Assembly (NCBI GenBank): GCA_965224275.1
Contig: CBDCYR010000012.1
Location: forward strand, 186,001-250,000
Length of the DNA stretch: 64,000 bases
Origin: CAUZWH01 sp965224275
Lineage (GTDB): Bacteria > Pseudomonadota > Alphaproteobacteria > SHVV01
Reading direction: 5' to 3'
Part shown: piece after piece, positions 17,194 through 25,655 of the stretch
Position numbering within the stretch: position 1 is the stretch's first letter
Layout of the letters: each line of letters starts with the position of its first letter
Notes under the pieces: model-generated
Told to the model about the DNA's origin: nothing
Databases searched by the model: none
What the model saw: only the letters and a program-made list of their open reading frames with translations
Translations under genes and position numbers: made by a program

Positions 17194-18042
17194 CTAAAAA
17201 CGTATGCCGACGACCGTTCCGATGAAAAACGGCAGATCTTCCTGAACGATCGGGCTTTTGCTGGAATCGCCCAGCAAACTGTTTATTTTCGCATCGATTG
17301 TCGCGTAAACCCGCTCGCTAAAGAGGTAGATAAAGTTGATGCTGGCGCCGGCGTCGCGTAGACCCGACTTAGCGGTGAAAGGTGCCAAGCCTGCCGCGCT
17401 CCCAGCGACGCCAAAATACGCATCATTGTATTTGGCATTTCCACCGGTTACCGACCCACCGAGAATTAGGCTGGCACGCTGGTTGAGTTTGCCGCCAAAC
17501 GAAACTGCAAGGCTGCCGAGGATGCCATTATGCCCCTGGCTTTGCAGTCCTTTGCGAACATCGGCGCTGATACGCCACGGGCCGCTGTAATTGTCAAAAA
17601 ATAGACCGGCCTCGAAATTCGAATCGATATTGCGGAGCCCACGCAGGATCGGATCATCGCCGCTGTCGCGGCCGAGATCGTAGGTCAGGCGTGTTCCCAA
17701 ACGAAAACCTCCGTTGGTCCGAAAGAAGCTAAACCCAACCCCGCGCTGGGTGCTTGCAAATGCGCGGCCCCGCCAGTCGATATCGATCAGCGGCAGGATG
17801 ACGGGTTCGTAGGCCTTTCCGCCAATGTATTCGGGTGCGGAACCAACGCCGATGCCGAGGTTAAAGTTCCAAGCTTTACGTCGATCGGGAAGAATTGATG
17901 TGGAACCGGCTAGGTATGACTCCAAGCCCATTGTGCTCCCGGTAGCGTGGACTGATGGGCTTTGAAGAATGCAGGCAGCAACGAACAAAAACGGTCCGAC
18001 ACTCGCCGCAATCAACCGGTCGATCGCACGAAACGGATTCAT
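17194..18042 (-). CDS. MipA/OmpV family outer-membrane protein
   Basis: 282 residues with an N-terminal signal sequence (IAASVGPFLFVAACILQSPSVHA) and a predicted beta-barrel ending in aromatic residue Phe (VGIRF), as outer-membrane proteins do. MipA/OmpV hallmarks are the early GIGVGSAPEYIGGKAYEPVI and DIDWRGRAFASTQRGVGF, and the final YLFSERVYATIDAKINSLLG region. The family is a scaffold for murein-synthesising complexes in E. coli and an adaptive osmotic or antimicrobial-responsive porin elsewhere. The role here is unproven. It is alone on its strand, with no operon partner. The start has only a weak ribosome site. Confidence 0.87.
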   Translation of the reverse strand: MNPFRAIDRLIAASVGPFLFVAACILQSPSVHATGSTMGLESYLAGSTSILPDRRKAWNFNLGIGVGSAPEYIGGKAYEPVILPLIDIDWRGRAFASTQRGVGFSFFRTNGGFRLGTRLTYDLGRDSGDDPILRGLRNIDSNFEAGLFFDNYSGPWRISADVRKGLQSQGHNGILGSLAVSFGGKLNQRASLILGGSVTGGNAKYNDAYFGVAGSAAGLAPFTAKSGLRDAGASINFIYLFSERVYATIDAKINSLLGDSSKSPIVQEDLPFFIGTVVGIRF

Positions 18043-18133
18043 AGAACACTCGCTACGATGGGGGGGTCCAGGACCCTATCCCAACCGTTCCGAACGCGGC
18101 AAGCTAGACCTTTTGGCCAATGGATTCGGGCGA

Positions 18134-18364
18134 TCAAGTCAGGAGACCAGCGACGCGATCACCGATTGCAAGGCATGAAGTCACCCGGCGATTCGATGCC
18201 AAACAGATTAACCAGTCCCGGAATCCCATGAGTCTTTTCGTCTTGAAGCACAAAGTCTTGAATCGATTGACCCGGTTTTTGGACTTTTGGCCGAATCCCC
18301 GCGTAGGCTGGTGAAAGACTGTCATTGAACGAAGCCGCTCCACGGCAGTTTTTGCTTCAGACAT
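18134..18364 (-). CDS. Small hypothetical protein
   Basis: A 76-codon frame with a strong AGGAGGA 8 bp before its ATG. The product is basic (MSEAKTAVERLRSMTVFHQ...). I recognise no family. It lies between the MipA gene and the left side of the IS91-type element, so it may be a gene truncated by that insertion or a chance ORF. The rest of the 509-bp stretch 18043-18551 shows nothing else I can name. Confidence 0.2.
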   Translation of the reverse strand: MSEAKTAVERLRSMTVFHQPTRGFGQKSKNRVNRFKTLCFKTKRLMGFRDWLICLASNRRVTSCLAIGDRVAGLLT

Positions 18365-18551
18365 TGAGCCTTCCTCCTAATGTGCAGCGCTTGTTTCCGG
18401 GTGTTGGAGTGCCGGATTTGTGTCGGATCCCGGGTGCCGGTTCCGCAATCTAAGAGCCTACCTGTTTTCTGGTTTCCCACGGTTAGCATCGACCCCACTG
18501 ATGGCCAGCCCCGGATTGTCCGGTGGAGCGCCGTTCAGGCCAGGGAGATCG

Positions 18552-19427
18552 ATGATGAAAACCACCGACACGACATACGTATCGCCTCTTCGAGGGCGGA
18601 TGATGGAACAGATGGGCATAGCCGGTCTGGCCGATAGCACACAGGCCATGTATCTGCGCGAGATCGAGACCCTCAACAAACATTACAACAAGCCGCCGGA
18701 CCGGCTTGACGCCGAGGAGGTCCGCAGCTGGCTGCTGGCGAGGATCGAGCGCGGTCTCGACCCGAACACGACCAATGTAAGCCTCGGTGCGCTCAGGTTC
18801 CTGTATCGCGACACACTGCGCCGTCCCGAGATGGTCGACGGGCTCCGTTACCGCAAGAGGCCCCGCAAACTGCCCCGGTCAATGGCGGAGAAGGAGGTCG
18901 AGCGCTTGATCCTCGCCATCTCCGACCTCCGTTATCGGGCCGCGACGGTTCTTGCCTATGGCGCCGGTCTCCGCATCTCGGAAACTGTTGAGGTGCAACT
19001 CATCGACATCAAGTCGGACAAACGGCTTCTGCACATCCGTTCCGGCAAGGGCGGCGCCGAGCGCATGGCGCCGCTTCCCGACGGGCTCGTCGAATACCTG
19101 CGGCGTTACTGCAAGAACCTCTTTCCACGACCGGTCACGTGGCTGTTCTACGGTGAGTCGCCGGAGGTGCCTCTCAAGATCGATACCCTGCGTGTTGCCT
19201 TTAAGAAGGCCTGCCGCAAGGCCGGCGTCGACGGCTGCCATACCTTCCATAGCTTGAGGCATTCGGCCGCCACCCACTGGCATGAGCGTGGCGGCAACAT
19301 CGATGTCATCCAGGATGTCCTGGGTCACCGGAATGCCGACACGACGCGCGGCTACGCCCGCGCCACCGGCAAGATGTTCGAGACCCTCGACCATCCGCTC
19401 TCGGGCTTCGACCTGATCGACGCCTGA
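18552..19427 (+). CDS. Tyrosine recombinase/integrase of IS91-type element
   Basis: 291 residues. The N-terminal SAM-like DNA-binding domain (about 15-100) contains ADSTQAMYLREIETLNKHY. The catalytic domain has Arg in YGAGLRISETVEVQL, Lys in RSGKGGAERM, HSLRHSAATH for the HxxR pair, LGHRNADTTRGYA for the second His, and Tyr shortly after. All five catalytic positions are present, so it should be active. The frame is open upstream to 18420, but the ATG pair at 18552/18555 follows GGGAG and gives the usual short N-terminus. It is followed by the transposase at 6 bp. It probably resolves intermediates or helps target choice for the element. Confidence 0.88.
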   Translation: MMKTTDTTYVSPLRGRMMEQMGIAGLADSTQAMYLREIETLNKHYNKPPDRLDAEEVRSWLLARIERGLDPNTTNVSLGALRFLYRDTLRRPEMVDGLRYRKRPRKLPRSMAEKEVERLILAISDLRYRAATVLAYGAGLRISETVEVQLIDIKSDKRLLHIRSGKGGAERMAPLPDGLVEYLRRYCKNLFPRPVTWLFYGESPEVPLKIDTLRVAFKKACRKAGVDGCHTFHSLRHSAATHWHERGGNIDVIQDVLGHRNADTTRGYARATGKMFETLDHPLSGFDLIDA

Positions 19428-19433
19428 GGCGCC

Positions 19434-20682
19434 GTGAAGCGCAAAGACGCCGGCGTGGCTGATATTTTCCGCCGCGCCGGCGCAGATTACCGGCGGCGCC
19501 TGGCCGGCCAGCTTGACGCCGGACGCCTCAAGGTCATGGCCGCGATCGAGTCCTGCCGGACGTCCGTACTCGGTGGCCACATGTATCAATGCGACGGCTG
19601 CAGGCGCGAGCATCCGCTCTACAACTCGTGCCGCAACCGCCACTGCCCGTCCTGCCAGGGGCTTGCCGCAAGGCAATGGCTGGAGGCGCGCGCCGCCGAT
19701 ATCCTGCCGGTGCCGTACTTCCACGTTGTATTTTCGTTGCCCAAAGAAGTCAGCGGGATCGCCTTTTGCAACCGCAAGGTCGTGTTCAACATCCTGTTTC
19801 GCACCGCCGCCGAGACCCTGCGCACCATCGCCGAGGACGACCGTCACGGTGGACTGCGTATCGGCGGCACCGCGGTCCTCCACACTTGGGACCAGAAGCT
19901 CGGCTTCCATCCGCATCTGCATATCGTCGTGCCTAACGCCGGCTTCGATGTCGCAACCGGCCAATGGAAGACCGGAAGCGGCACCTTCCTGGCCCCGGTC
20001 AAGGTCCTCGCCAGCCTGTTCCGGCGCCGCTTCCTTGAGGAGCTCACCCGCGCCCATGCACGCGGGAAAATCGAATTTCATGGCGGCATCGCCCATCTCG
20101 CCAATCCCGGAGAGTTCCACGCCACCCTCGTGGCCGCCCGCGGCAAGAACTGGATCGTCTACGCCAAACGACCCTTTCGCGATGCCGAACAGGTCTTCCG
20201 CTATCTCTCCCGATACACGCACAGAATTGCCATCGGCGACAGCCGCATCATCGCCTGCGATGGACAGAACGTCTCCTTCCGTTGCCGCAAGCCGACCAGT
20301 CCGGGGCAAAGGAAACCCCGCTACGGCACGGCCACCATCACCGCCGACGAGTTCATCCGCCGGTTCCTGTTGCATGTCCTGCCAAAACGGACTGCATCGC
20401 ATCCGCCACTTCGGAATCCTTGCCAATGGAAGCCGTGCCAAGACCCTCGAAGTCGCGCGCGAGGCGCTGGGTGTAAACGGCCTCCAGGCGCATACAGCCG
20501 TAACCCATGACGGCGAGGAGGACGACCACCGCAATAGCGGCCTGGAGACCGGGATCGCGCCCGTTCCCTGCCCGCACTGTGGCGGCGAATTGCGGAAAAT
20601 CCGGGAAATCTCCCGCCGGTACGATCCGTTCTCTTCACGAGACCCTCCCCCCGCTCAACCGGCGCAGGACGCGAAACCATGA
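19434..20682 (+). pseudogene. IS91-family transposase, frameshifted near C-terminus
   Basis: HUH/Y2-type rolling-circle transposase. The N-terminal zinc-binding region is MYQCDGCRREHPLYNSCRNR then HCPSCQG, and the HUH motif is GFHPHLHIVVPNAG. The catalytic tyrosines are in the VFRYLSRYTHRIAIGDSRI segment. After HVLPK (around 20384-20390) the frame changes: the expected GLHRIRHFGILANGSRAKTL continues in the +1 frame to 20682, including a C-terminal CPHCGGELRKIREI zinc motif. One extra base explains it. The GTG start at 19434 overlaps nothing and is 6 bp after the recombinase stop. As read, the product ends wrongly at 20510 and is probably inactive. Confidence 0.85.
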
Positions 20683-20944
20683 AACATCGGATCCCATCCG
20701 GATCGGCAAACGTCGTCATCGCGTCGGCGAACCGGTCGGCGTGCGCTCAATTACGAACACAAGGCAATCGCCAACGAAAAGTGTCTCTACCGTCGGCAAT
20801 CAGCTGTCGAAAAAATATAAATGCTGGTCGGAAGCCTCGTCTCACGCGTCCCAACGATAGTGACCACCCGCCCCGGCGCAGGCATCAACGCACTTTCCAC
20901 ATAGGCTGACACCTACACTCGCGGCCCACGGCCTCGTTCAAACA

Positions 20945-20976
20945 GCTTAGGCAGATTCTGCCGAATCTGCCTAAGC
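20945..20976. repeat. Perfect 14-bp-arm palindrome at truncated lhgO end
   Basis: GCTTAGGCAGATTC (20945-20958), a 4-nt TGCC loop and GAATCTGCCTAAGC (20963-20976). The TAG stop of the minus-strand lhgO remnant is part of the right arm. It lies next to the right edge of the IS91-type element. It could be an element end, a terminator hairpin without a T tract, or both. Confidence 0.7.
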
Positions 20977-21900
20977 CTTAAGATTTGGCAGATCCGGAAA
21001 AAACTTGCGGATTGCCTCATAAAATTGGTCTGCGCGTCGCGGATCGACATCATAGTCGAGTGTGTCGACGATCTGGTGATCGGGCCCAAATCGGGGTTGC
21101 CCACCCAGGTCGAGGGTATAGTGCAAGCCCAGCGACCCGCTTCCCGGGACCGGATAAATCAGCGTTGAGAACGGTGCCGGTCCGCGATACGAAAAATAAC
21201 TGCCCTTGGCGAGATGCCGTACGGGAATTAGTGAGGGATCGAAGCCGGCGATATTGTTGGCCACCTCTTGCGCATGAAGACCGGCAGCATTGATCAAGAC
21301 CCGACAACCGAGTTCGGTGGAGCTGCCATCTTGATTTGAGGCCTCCAACCGAAACCCTTGCTCGACGATCGTGGTTCGGCGCAATCGCGTCAGGAAAGCG
21401 AATACCGCTCCGCTGGCTTCAGCATCGCCCTGTAACGCCAGCATGAGTCCGTGGCTATCAATAATTCCCGTTGAGGGCGAGAGCAGGGCCGCCTCGCAGC
21501 GGAGGTTGGGCTCCAATTTCGTAACGTCAGTGCGAGTCAGCAGTTCAAGATCATCAACACCGTTGCGTCGCCCCTTCTGACGAATTTGCTGAAGAATGGA
21601 GATTTCGTCAGTACTGGTCGCGACAATTAATTTTCTGACGCGGCGGTGGTCGACGCCGTGCAAAGCTACGTAATCGTAGAGTTGTTTCTTGCCGCGAACG
21701 CAAAGCTCGGCCTTGAGACTGTCCGCCGGGTAGTAGATTCCCGCGTGTATCACCTCGCTATTTCGCGAACTGGTTTCAGCTCCGATTGTGTCTGCCGCCT
21801 CCAAGGTGATTACTTCGCGTCCAGCCAGGGCGAATGCCCGCGCGATCGCCAAACCAACGACGCCGGCACCAACAACAACGACGTCGACGATATCGCTCAA
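20971..21900 (-). pseudogene. lhgO: L-2-hydroxyglutarate oxidase-like FAD enzyme, C-terminally truncated
   Basis: 309 residues of a DAO-type flavoprotein of the LhgO family, which oxidises L-2-hydroxyglutarate to 2-oxoglutarate. The N-terminal FAD motif VVVVGAGVVGLAIARAFAL is followed by SSRNSEVIHAGIYYPADSLK, highly typical. FSTLIYPVPGSGSLGLHYTLDLGG is also conserved. The family normally continues after this point with a YAGIRPK segment and a GIESPGLTASLAI flavin-binding end, about 60 residues. Here it stops at FFPDLPNLKA inside a palindrome. The missing end is not found on the other side of the neighbouring IS91-type element. The TTG start at 21900 has GGGGA upstream. Probably inactive. Confidence 0.8.
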
Positions 21901-22063
21901 TTAGTCGTTCCCCATGGTTGCACCACGTCTAAAGTGAGAAGTATTACGACTTTGGGAATGAGTCATCCGACGGGGTCTCACTGATCTGTGAAGGCCTTTC
22001 GCTTGCCACCACAACTTGGATGGATCATTTTTGAGATCACGCTAAGAAACTCTCGGGTGAGCC

Positions 22064-23056
22064 ATGTTCCGCGCCGCGAAAATAACCTTGGGCTGTCTCC
22101 TTATCGCCATTGCATTGGCACCGCCGACGCTGGCCAATCCGTCTCAGTGGAAGTTCGAGTGGCCCAATACCGATTTCACGAAACACTCGGTTGACTACGG
22201 CGAGATCCTTTCGGGGGGGCCTCCCAAAGACGGAATCCCAGCGATCGATAATCCGGCTTTCGAGAGCCTTAGCGACGTTAGCCATATTCCCGATACCGAA
22301 CCCGTTGTTGGCGTGAGTCTAAATGGCGAAATGCGCGCCTATCCGCTGCACATACTGATGTGGCATGAAATCGTCAACGACATCGTCGGCGACGTGCCCA
22401 TAACGGTTACGTTTTGCCCGCTATGCAACACGGCTGTGGTCTTCGATCGCCGGGTGGCAGGGAAGGTGCTCGATTTTGGGACCACGGGGAAGTTGAGGAA
22501 TTCGGATCTTGTAATGTACGACCGCCAAACTGAAACCTGGTGGCAGCAATTCCTCGGTGAGGCGATTATCGGAGAGCTATTGGGGACCGTGTTGGAAGTG
22601 ATTCCCGCCCGTCTTGAGTCGTTTGCGAATTTCAAGGCGCGCGCAGACGCGTCCGCGAAGGTTTTGGTTCCCAATTCCAGATTTCGGCGTGCCTATGGTG
22701 CCAACCCCTACGTCGGCTACGACTCGCGCGACCGGCCCTATCCATTTTTTCGCGGCGAATTGCCGACTGAAGTGGCACCGCTATCGCGCGTGATAAACAT
22801 TAACGGCGAAGCATGGGCGCTCGATCTGTTACGCAAAAAGAACCGTGTCGAGATCAAGGACGGCATCATTATCACCTGGGAGCCCGGACAGAACTCAGCG
22901 CTAGACACCGGACAAATTTCGCGTGGCGTCGATGTTGGTAACGTCGTTGTTCAAAAGCCCAATGGAAAGGGCGTACTCGAAGATTTTCCATATCGGGTCG
23001 ATTTCGCGTTTGCATTTCGCGCGTTCTACCCGGACGCGCCGATTCATGTGCAATAA
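22064..23056 (+). CDS. DUF3179 domain-containing exported protein
   Basis: 330 residues beginning with a signal peptide (AKITLGCLLIAIALAPPTLA), so probably periplasmic. The rest matches DUF3179: PVVGVSLNGEMRAYPLHIL, MWHEIVNDIVGDVPITVTFCPLCNTAVVFDR with a CPLC pair, and the C-terminal YRVDFAFAFRAFYPDAPIH. The paired cysteines and histidine suggest a metal or redox site, but the biochemical role of the family is unknown. It is a single-gene unit with its own terminator directly downstream. The ATG at 22064 follows GGTGAG at close spacing. Confidence 0.88.
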   Translation: MFRAAKITLGCLLIAIALAPPTLANPSQWKFEWPNTDFTKHSVDYGEILSGGPPKDGIPAIDNPAFESLSDVSHIPDTEPVVGVSLNGEMRAYPLHILMWHEIVNDIVGDVPITVTFCPLCNTAVVFDRRVAGKVLDFGTTGKLRNSDLVMYDRQTETWWQQFLGEAIIGELLGTVLEVIPARLESFANFKARADASAKVLVPNSRFRRAYGANPYVGYDSRDRPYPFFRGELPTEVAPLSRVININGEAWALDLLRKKNRVEIKDGIIITWEPGQNSALDTGQISRGVDVGNVVVQKPNGKGVLEDFPYRVDFAFAFRAFYPDAPIHVQ

Positions 23057-23080
23057 CACCTCCTCAGACGAGGTGTTTTC
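23056..23080 (+). terminator. Rho-independent terminator after DUF3179 gene
   Basis: Arms ACACCTC (23056-23062) and GAGGTGT (23070-23076) with a 7-nt loop, followed by a short T run to 23079. It begins at the last base of the DUF3179 stop codon. Confidence 0.75.
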
Positions 23081-23168
23081 TAAAGCCGCGCGGAGCTAGA
23101 GCTTTTTCGGGACTTCCGATACACTTTCTTGAACCTGCGTCCATCAAGGAAACGACGGCGCAAGGGTG

Positions 23169-23876
23169 ATGGCGAGTAAGTCAGGTAGGGTTCCCACACA
23201 AAGCTCCGGATCCGGAGTCGACGCGTTCCTTCAAAAGGTCGCGGCAACCCCGGCGATGCGTCGAGCGGGCGAACGCGGGCGGCTTATTTTTGCCATGGAC
23301 GCTACCGCAAGCCGCGAGCCCTCGTGGGACCGAGCCTGTCAGATCCAGGGCCAGATGTTCGAAGAAACTGCCACGCTCGGCGGGCTTGATGTCCAAATGG
23401 CTTACTATCGCGGATTCGGCGAGTTCCAGGCGAGCAAATGGGTTAACAACTCAGCCGAACTCGTGCGGCAAATGACCGCAGTATTCTGTCTCGGCGGAGA
23501 GACCCAAATCCGTAAGGTGCTCCGACATGCCATTAACGAAACCAAGAAGAAGAAGGTCAATGCCCTGGTTTTCGTCGGTGATTGTTGCGAGGAGGATGTC
23601 GACAAACTGTGCGCCCTTGCCGGCGAACTCGGGATCCTCAATGTTCCTGTTTTCATTTTCCACGAAGGCGGGGAGCCGACGGCCGCGCGGGCGTTCCGAC
23701 AGATCGTGAAACTTACCAACGGCGCCTATTGTGCCTTTGATGGCTCAAGTGCCCAGCAACTTCGCGATTTATTGAGTGCGGTTGCTGTCTACGCGGCAGG
23801 CGGACGTAAGGCCTTGGAGACCTTTAGCCGCGGCGCGGGACAGGGCGTTGCGCTACTAACACAACAAGTTCGTTGA
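23169..23876 (+). CDS. VWA-like domain protein
   Basis: 235 residues, no signal peptide. The start of the domain, GRLIFAMDATASREPSWDRA, has the D-x-T/S-x-S form of a MIDAS metal site, and CLGGETQIRKVLRHAI and VNALVFVGDCCEEDVDKLCA follow the order of beta strands in a von Willebrand A fold. It ends with a short non-conserved tail. The ATG at 23169 follows an in-frame GTG at 23166; I prefer the ATG. It stands 12 bp before the DnaJ-like membrane protein gene, so the pair is probably coexpressed. Conserved hypothetical; partner and function unknown. Confidence 0.75.
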   Translation: MASKSGRVPTQSSGSGVDAFLQKVAATPAMRRAGERGRLIFAMDATASREPSWDRACQIQGQMFEETATLGGLDVQMAYYRGFGEFQASKWVNNSAELVRQMTAVFCLGGETQIRKVLRHAINETKKKKVNALVFVGDCCEEDVDKLCALAGELGILNVPVFIFHEGGEPTAARAFRQIVKLTNGAYCAFDGSSAQQLRDLLSAVAVYAAGGRKALETFSRGAGQGVALLTQQVR

Positions 23877-23888
23877 GGTCGTCCACAG

Positions 23889-24593
23889 ATGACCTGGCTC
23901 ATTAGCGGCCTGTGCTTGCTGGTTGCGGCGGCGTTGCTTGGTCGCTGGTTTTTACTGGCCGAGCCGAAAACGCTCGCAAAGGTTATTCGCTGGGTCGCTA
24001 TTGGCGGCGTGTTAGGGCTGGGGCTCTTTATTATGTTGAGTGGTCGGTTTTTCATATTGCTGCCGATCGCATTGCTGGCGCTGCCTTTCCTGCGGCGCAG
24101 ATTCACGCAAGGGCGATTTTGGCCGCGCTCCAACCCGTCGCCCGGGCAAACCTCAAATGTCGAAACCGACTATGTTGACATGAGCCTCGACCATGATTCC
24201 GGGCAGATGACCGGTCGCGTCAAACGCGGTTCTTTCTCGGGCTATCAGCTCGAAGAACTTTCCGAAGCCAACCTTATCGTTCTGTTGGGGGAGTGCCAAA
24301 ATACGGATCTCCAGGCAGCGCAACTTGTCGAAGCCTATTTGGATCGTCTGCACGACGGTTGGCGCGAAGCAGCCGGCGCGGATTACGGTAAAAAGGGGGC
24401 TGGAGGCGGCGGCGAGAGCCCGATGACGCGCGATGAGGCGTTTGAGATCCTGGGCCTCGAACCCGGTGCCTCAGACGAAGACGTCCGCGATGCGCATCAC
24501 CGCCTGATGTTGAAAATTCACCCCGACCAAGGTGGTTCGACCTATTTGGCAACCAAGATCAACCAAGCCAAAGAGGTTCTTCTCGAATCTTAA
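23889..24593 (+). CDS. Membrane-anchored DnaJ-domain protein
   Basis: 234 residues. Two or three N-terminal transmembrane segments (about 1-20, 30-50, 50-68) precede a cytosolic linker. A compact J domain ends the chain (about 175-234) with the KIHPDQGG signature around its HPD motif. The layout resembles DjlA or Tim14/Pam18-type type III J proteins, which stimulate DnaK at the membrane. There is no Gly/Phe or zinc-finger region. GAGG lies upstream of the ATG, and the gene follows the VWA-like gene by 12 bp. A role in membrane-protein folding or translocation is inference. Confidence 0.82.
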   Translation: MTWLISGLCLLVAAALLGRWFLLAEPKTLAKVIRWVAIGGVLGLGLFIMLSGRFFILLPIALLALPFLRRRFTQGRFWPRSNPSPGQTSNVETDYVDMSLDHDSGQMTGRVKRGSFSGYQLEELSEANLIVLLGECQNTDLQAAQLVEAYLDRLHDGWREAAGADYGKKGAGGGGESPMTRDEAFEILGLEPGASDEDVRDAHHRLMLKIHPDQGGSTYLATKINQAKEVLLES

Positions 24594-24706
24594 TCGAACG
24601 CTTGCCACAGTCTTATACCCGTGGCACTAAGCGCTTTCTGAAAGACACATGAGATTGCCTAATCGTGAGCGTTGATGCGCTCGGCGTGGATACCACCAGG
24701 GAATAA

Positions 24707-25585
24707 ATGGAAAATCGCGTAAAGAAGGCCGTGTTCCCAGTTGGTGGGCTTGGCACAAGATTCCTGCCGGCGACCAAAGCGTTGCCAAAGGAGATGCTGC
24801 CCGTCGTGGATAAACCGCTTATTCAGTACGCTGTCGAGGAAGCTCAAGCGGCAGGGATCGAAGAGTTCATATTCGTAACCGGCCGCAACGAACGGGCCAT
24901 TGAAAATCACTTCGACGTCTCCTACGAGCTCGAAGTTCAACTTCAGGCACGCGGCAAATCAGATGCAATCGCCGAGATGCAAGAGTGGATGCCAAGTGCC
25001 GGCCAGGTGGCGTACACCCGCCAGCAAAAACCGCTCGGCCTCGGCCATGCGGTGTGGTGCGCCCGACATTTGGTAGGCGACACGCCGTTTGCTGTGCTGC
25101 TCGCGGATGATTTGGTGTTGGCGGATGAGCCCTGCCTTGCGCAAATGGTGAGGGTGTTTGAAGAAACCGGTGGCAACGTTGTCGCAACGATGGATGTCCC
25201 GCAAGAACACACATCCAAATACGGAATCATTGACCCAAAATCCGACGATGGCCGCCTCGTTGATGTGGGCGGTCTGGTCGAGAAGCCTAATCCTAAGAAC
25301 ACACCATCAAGGAGCGCGGTGATCGGTCGCTATATCCTACTCCCCGACGTGTTTGAATTTCTCGATCGCCAGCAGGTCGGGGCAGGAGGCGAAGTTCAAT
25401 TGACCGATGCGCTTGCCTGGATGATCGATAAAGCTCCGTTTCACGGGTTGCGTTTTGACGGTCAACGCTTCGATTGCGGTGACAAGGTCGGATTTCTACA
25501 GGCAAATCTCGCTTACGCTTTAGTCCGGGATGATCTCAAGGCCGAGCTCACGGGTTTTATTGAGCAGATTCTTGACGATCGCTAG
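24707..25585 (+). CDS. galU: UTP--glucose-1-phosphate uridylyltransferase
   Basis: 292 residues. GalU makes UDP-glucose from UTP and glucose-1-phosphate for envelope polysaccharides and nucleotide sugars. The nucleotide-binding signature GGLGTRFLPATKALPKEMLP and the sugar-phosphate region IDKAPFHGLRFDGQRFDCGD are intact, and length is standard. The ATG at 24707 is preceded by AGGGA. It is a single gene, convergent with the class III cyclase. Its 3' side carries a dispersed palindrome copy (25632-25655) that could terminate both transcripts. Confidence 0.95.
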   Translation: MENRVKKAVFPVGGLGTRFLPATKALPKEMLPVVDKPLIQYAVEEAQAAGIEEFIFVTGRNERAIENHFDVSYELEVQLQARGKSDAIAEMQEWMPSAGQVAYTRQQKPLGLGHAVWCARHLVGDTPFAVLLADDLVLADEPCLAQMVRVFEETGGNVVATMDVPQEHTSKYGIIDPKSDDGRLVDVGGLVEKPNPKNTPSRSAVIGRYILLPDVFEFLDRQQVGAGGEVQLTDALAWMIDKAPFHGLRFDGQRFDCGDKVGFLQANLAYALVRDDLKAELTGFIEQILDDR

Positions 25586-25631
25586 GACGCCCGTCGGGTC
25601 GGGGTATTTGAACACCGTATCGGCATAGCCA

Positions 25632-25655
25632 CATATGTTGGATTTCATCCACTAG
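25632..25655. repeat. Dispersed palindrome family A, copy identical to MITE right end
   Basis: 24 nt identical to positions 471-494. It contains TTGGAT-TTC-ATCCACTAG; the arms can form a short hairpin. The minus-strand TAG stop of the cyclase gene (25652-25654) lies inside the element. It sits between convergent galU and the cyclase gene. Confidence 0.7.

Larger units (their letters stand above)
18380..20940 (+). mobile_element. IS91-type element with tyrosine recombinase (approximate limits)
   Basis: A two-gene mobile unit: a XerC-like tyrosine recombinase followed 6 bp later by a Y2/REP-type IS91 transposase, the usual arrangement in recombinase-bearing IS91 relatives. Members lack terminal inverted repeats and target duplications, so the ends cannot be fixed by eye. 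The limits given run from just after the flanking small ORF to a GTTC at 20936-20939, a sequence like the tetranucleotide targets of the family. The stretch 20683-20940 after the transposase has no gene and may hold the origin end. The right side borders a truncated lhgO. Confidence 0.5.

Noticed and set aside
18879..20534. 551-codon minus-strand ORF
   Set aside because: It is antisense to the recombinase and IS91 transposase, whose motifs are clear; a long open antisense frame is expected in GC-rich DNA.
19513..20682. Separate 389-codon ORF in the transposase region
   Set aside because: Only its last about 100 codons are real; they are the frameshifted C-terminus of the transposase, so it is not a second gene.
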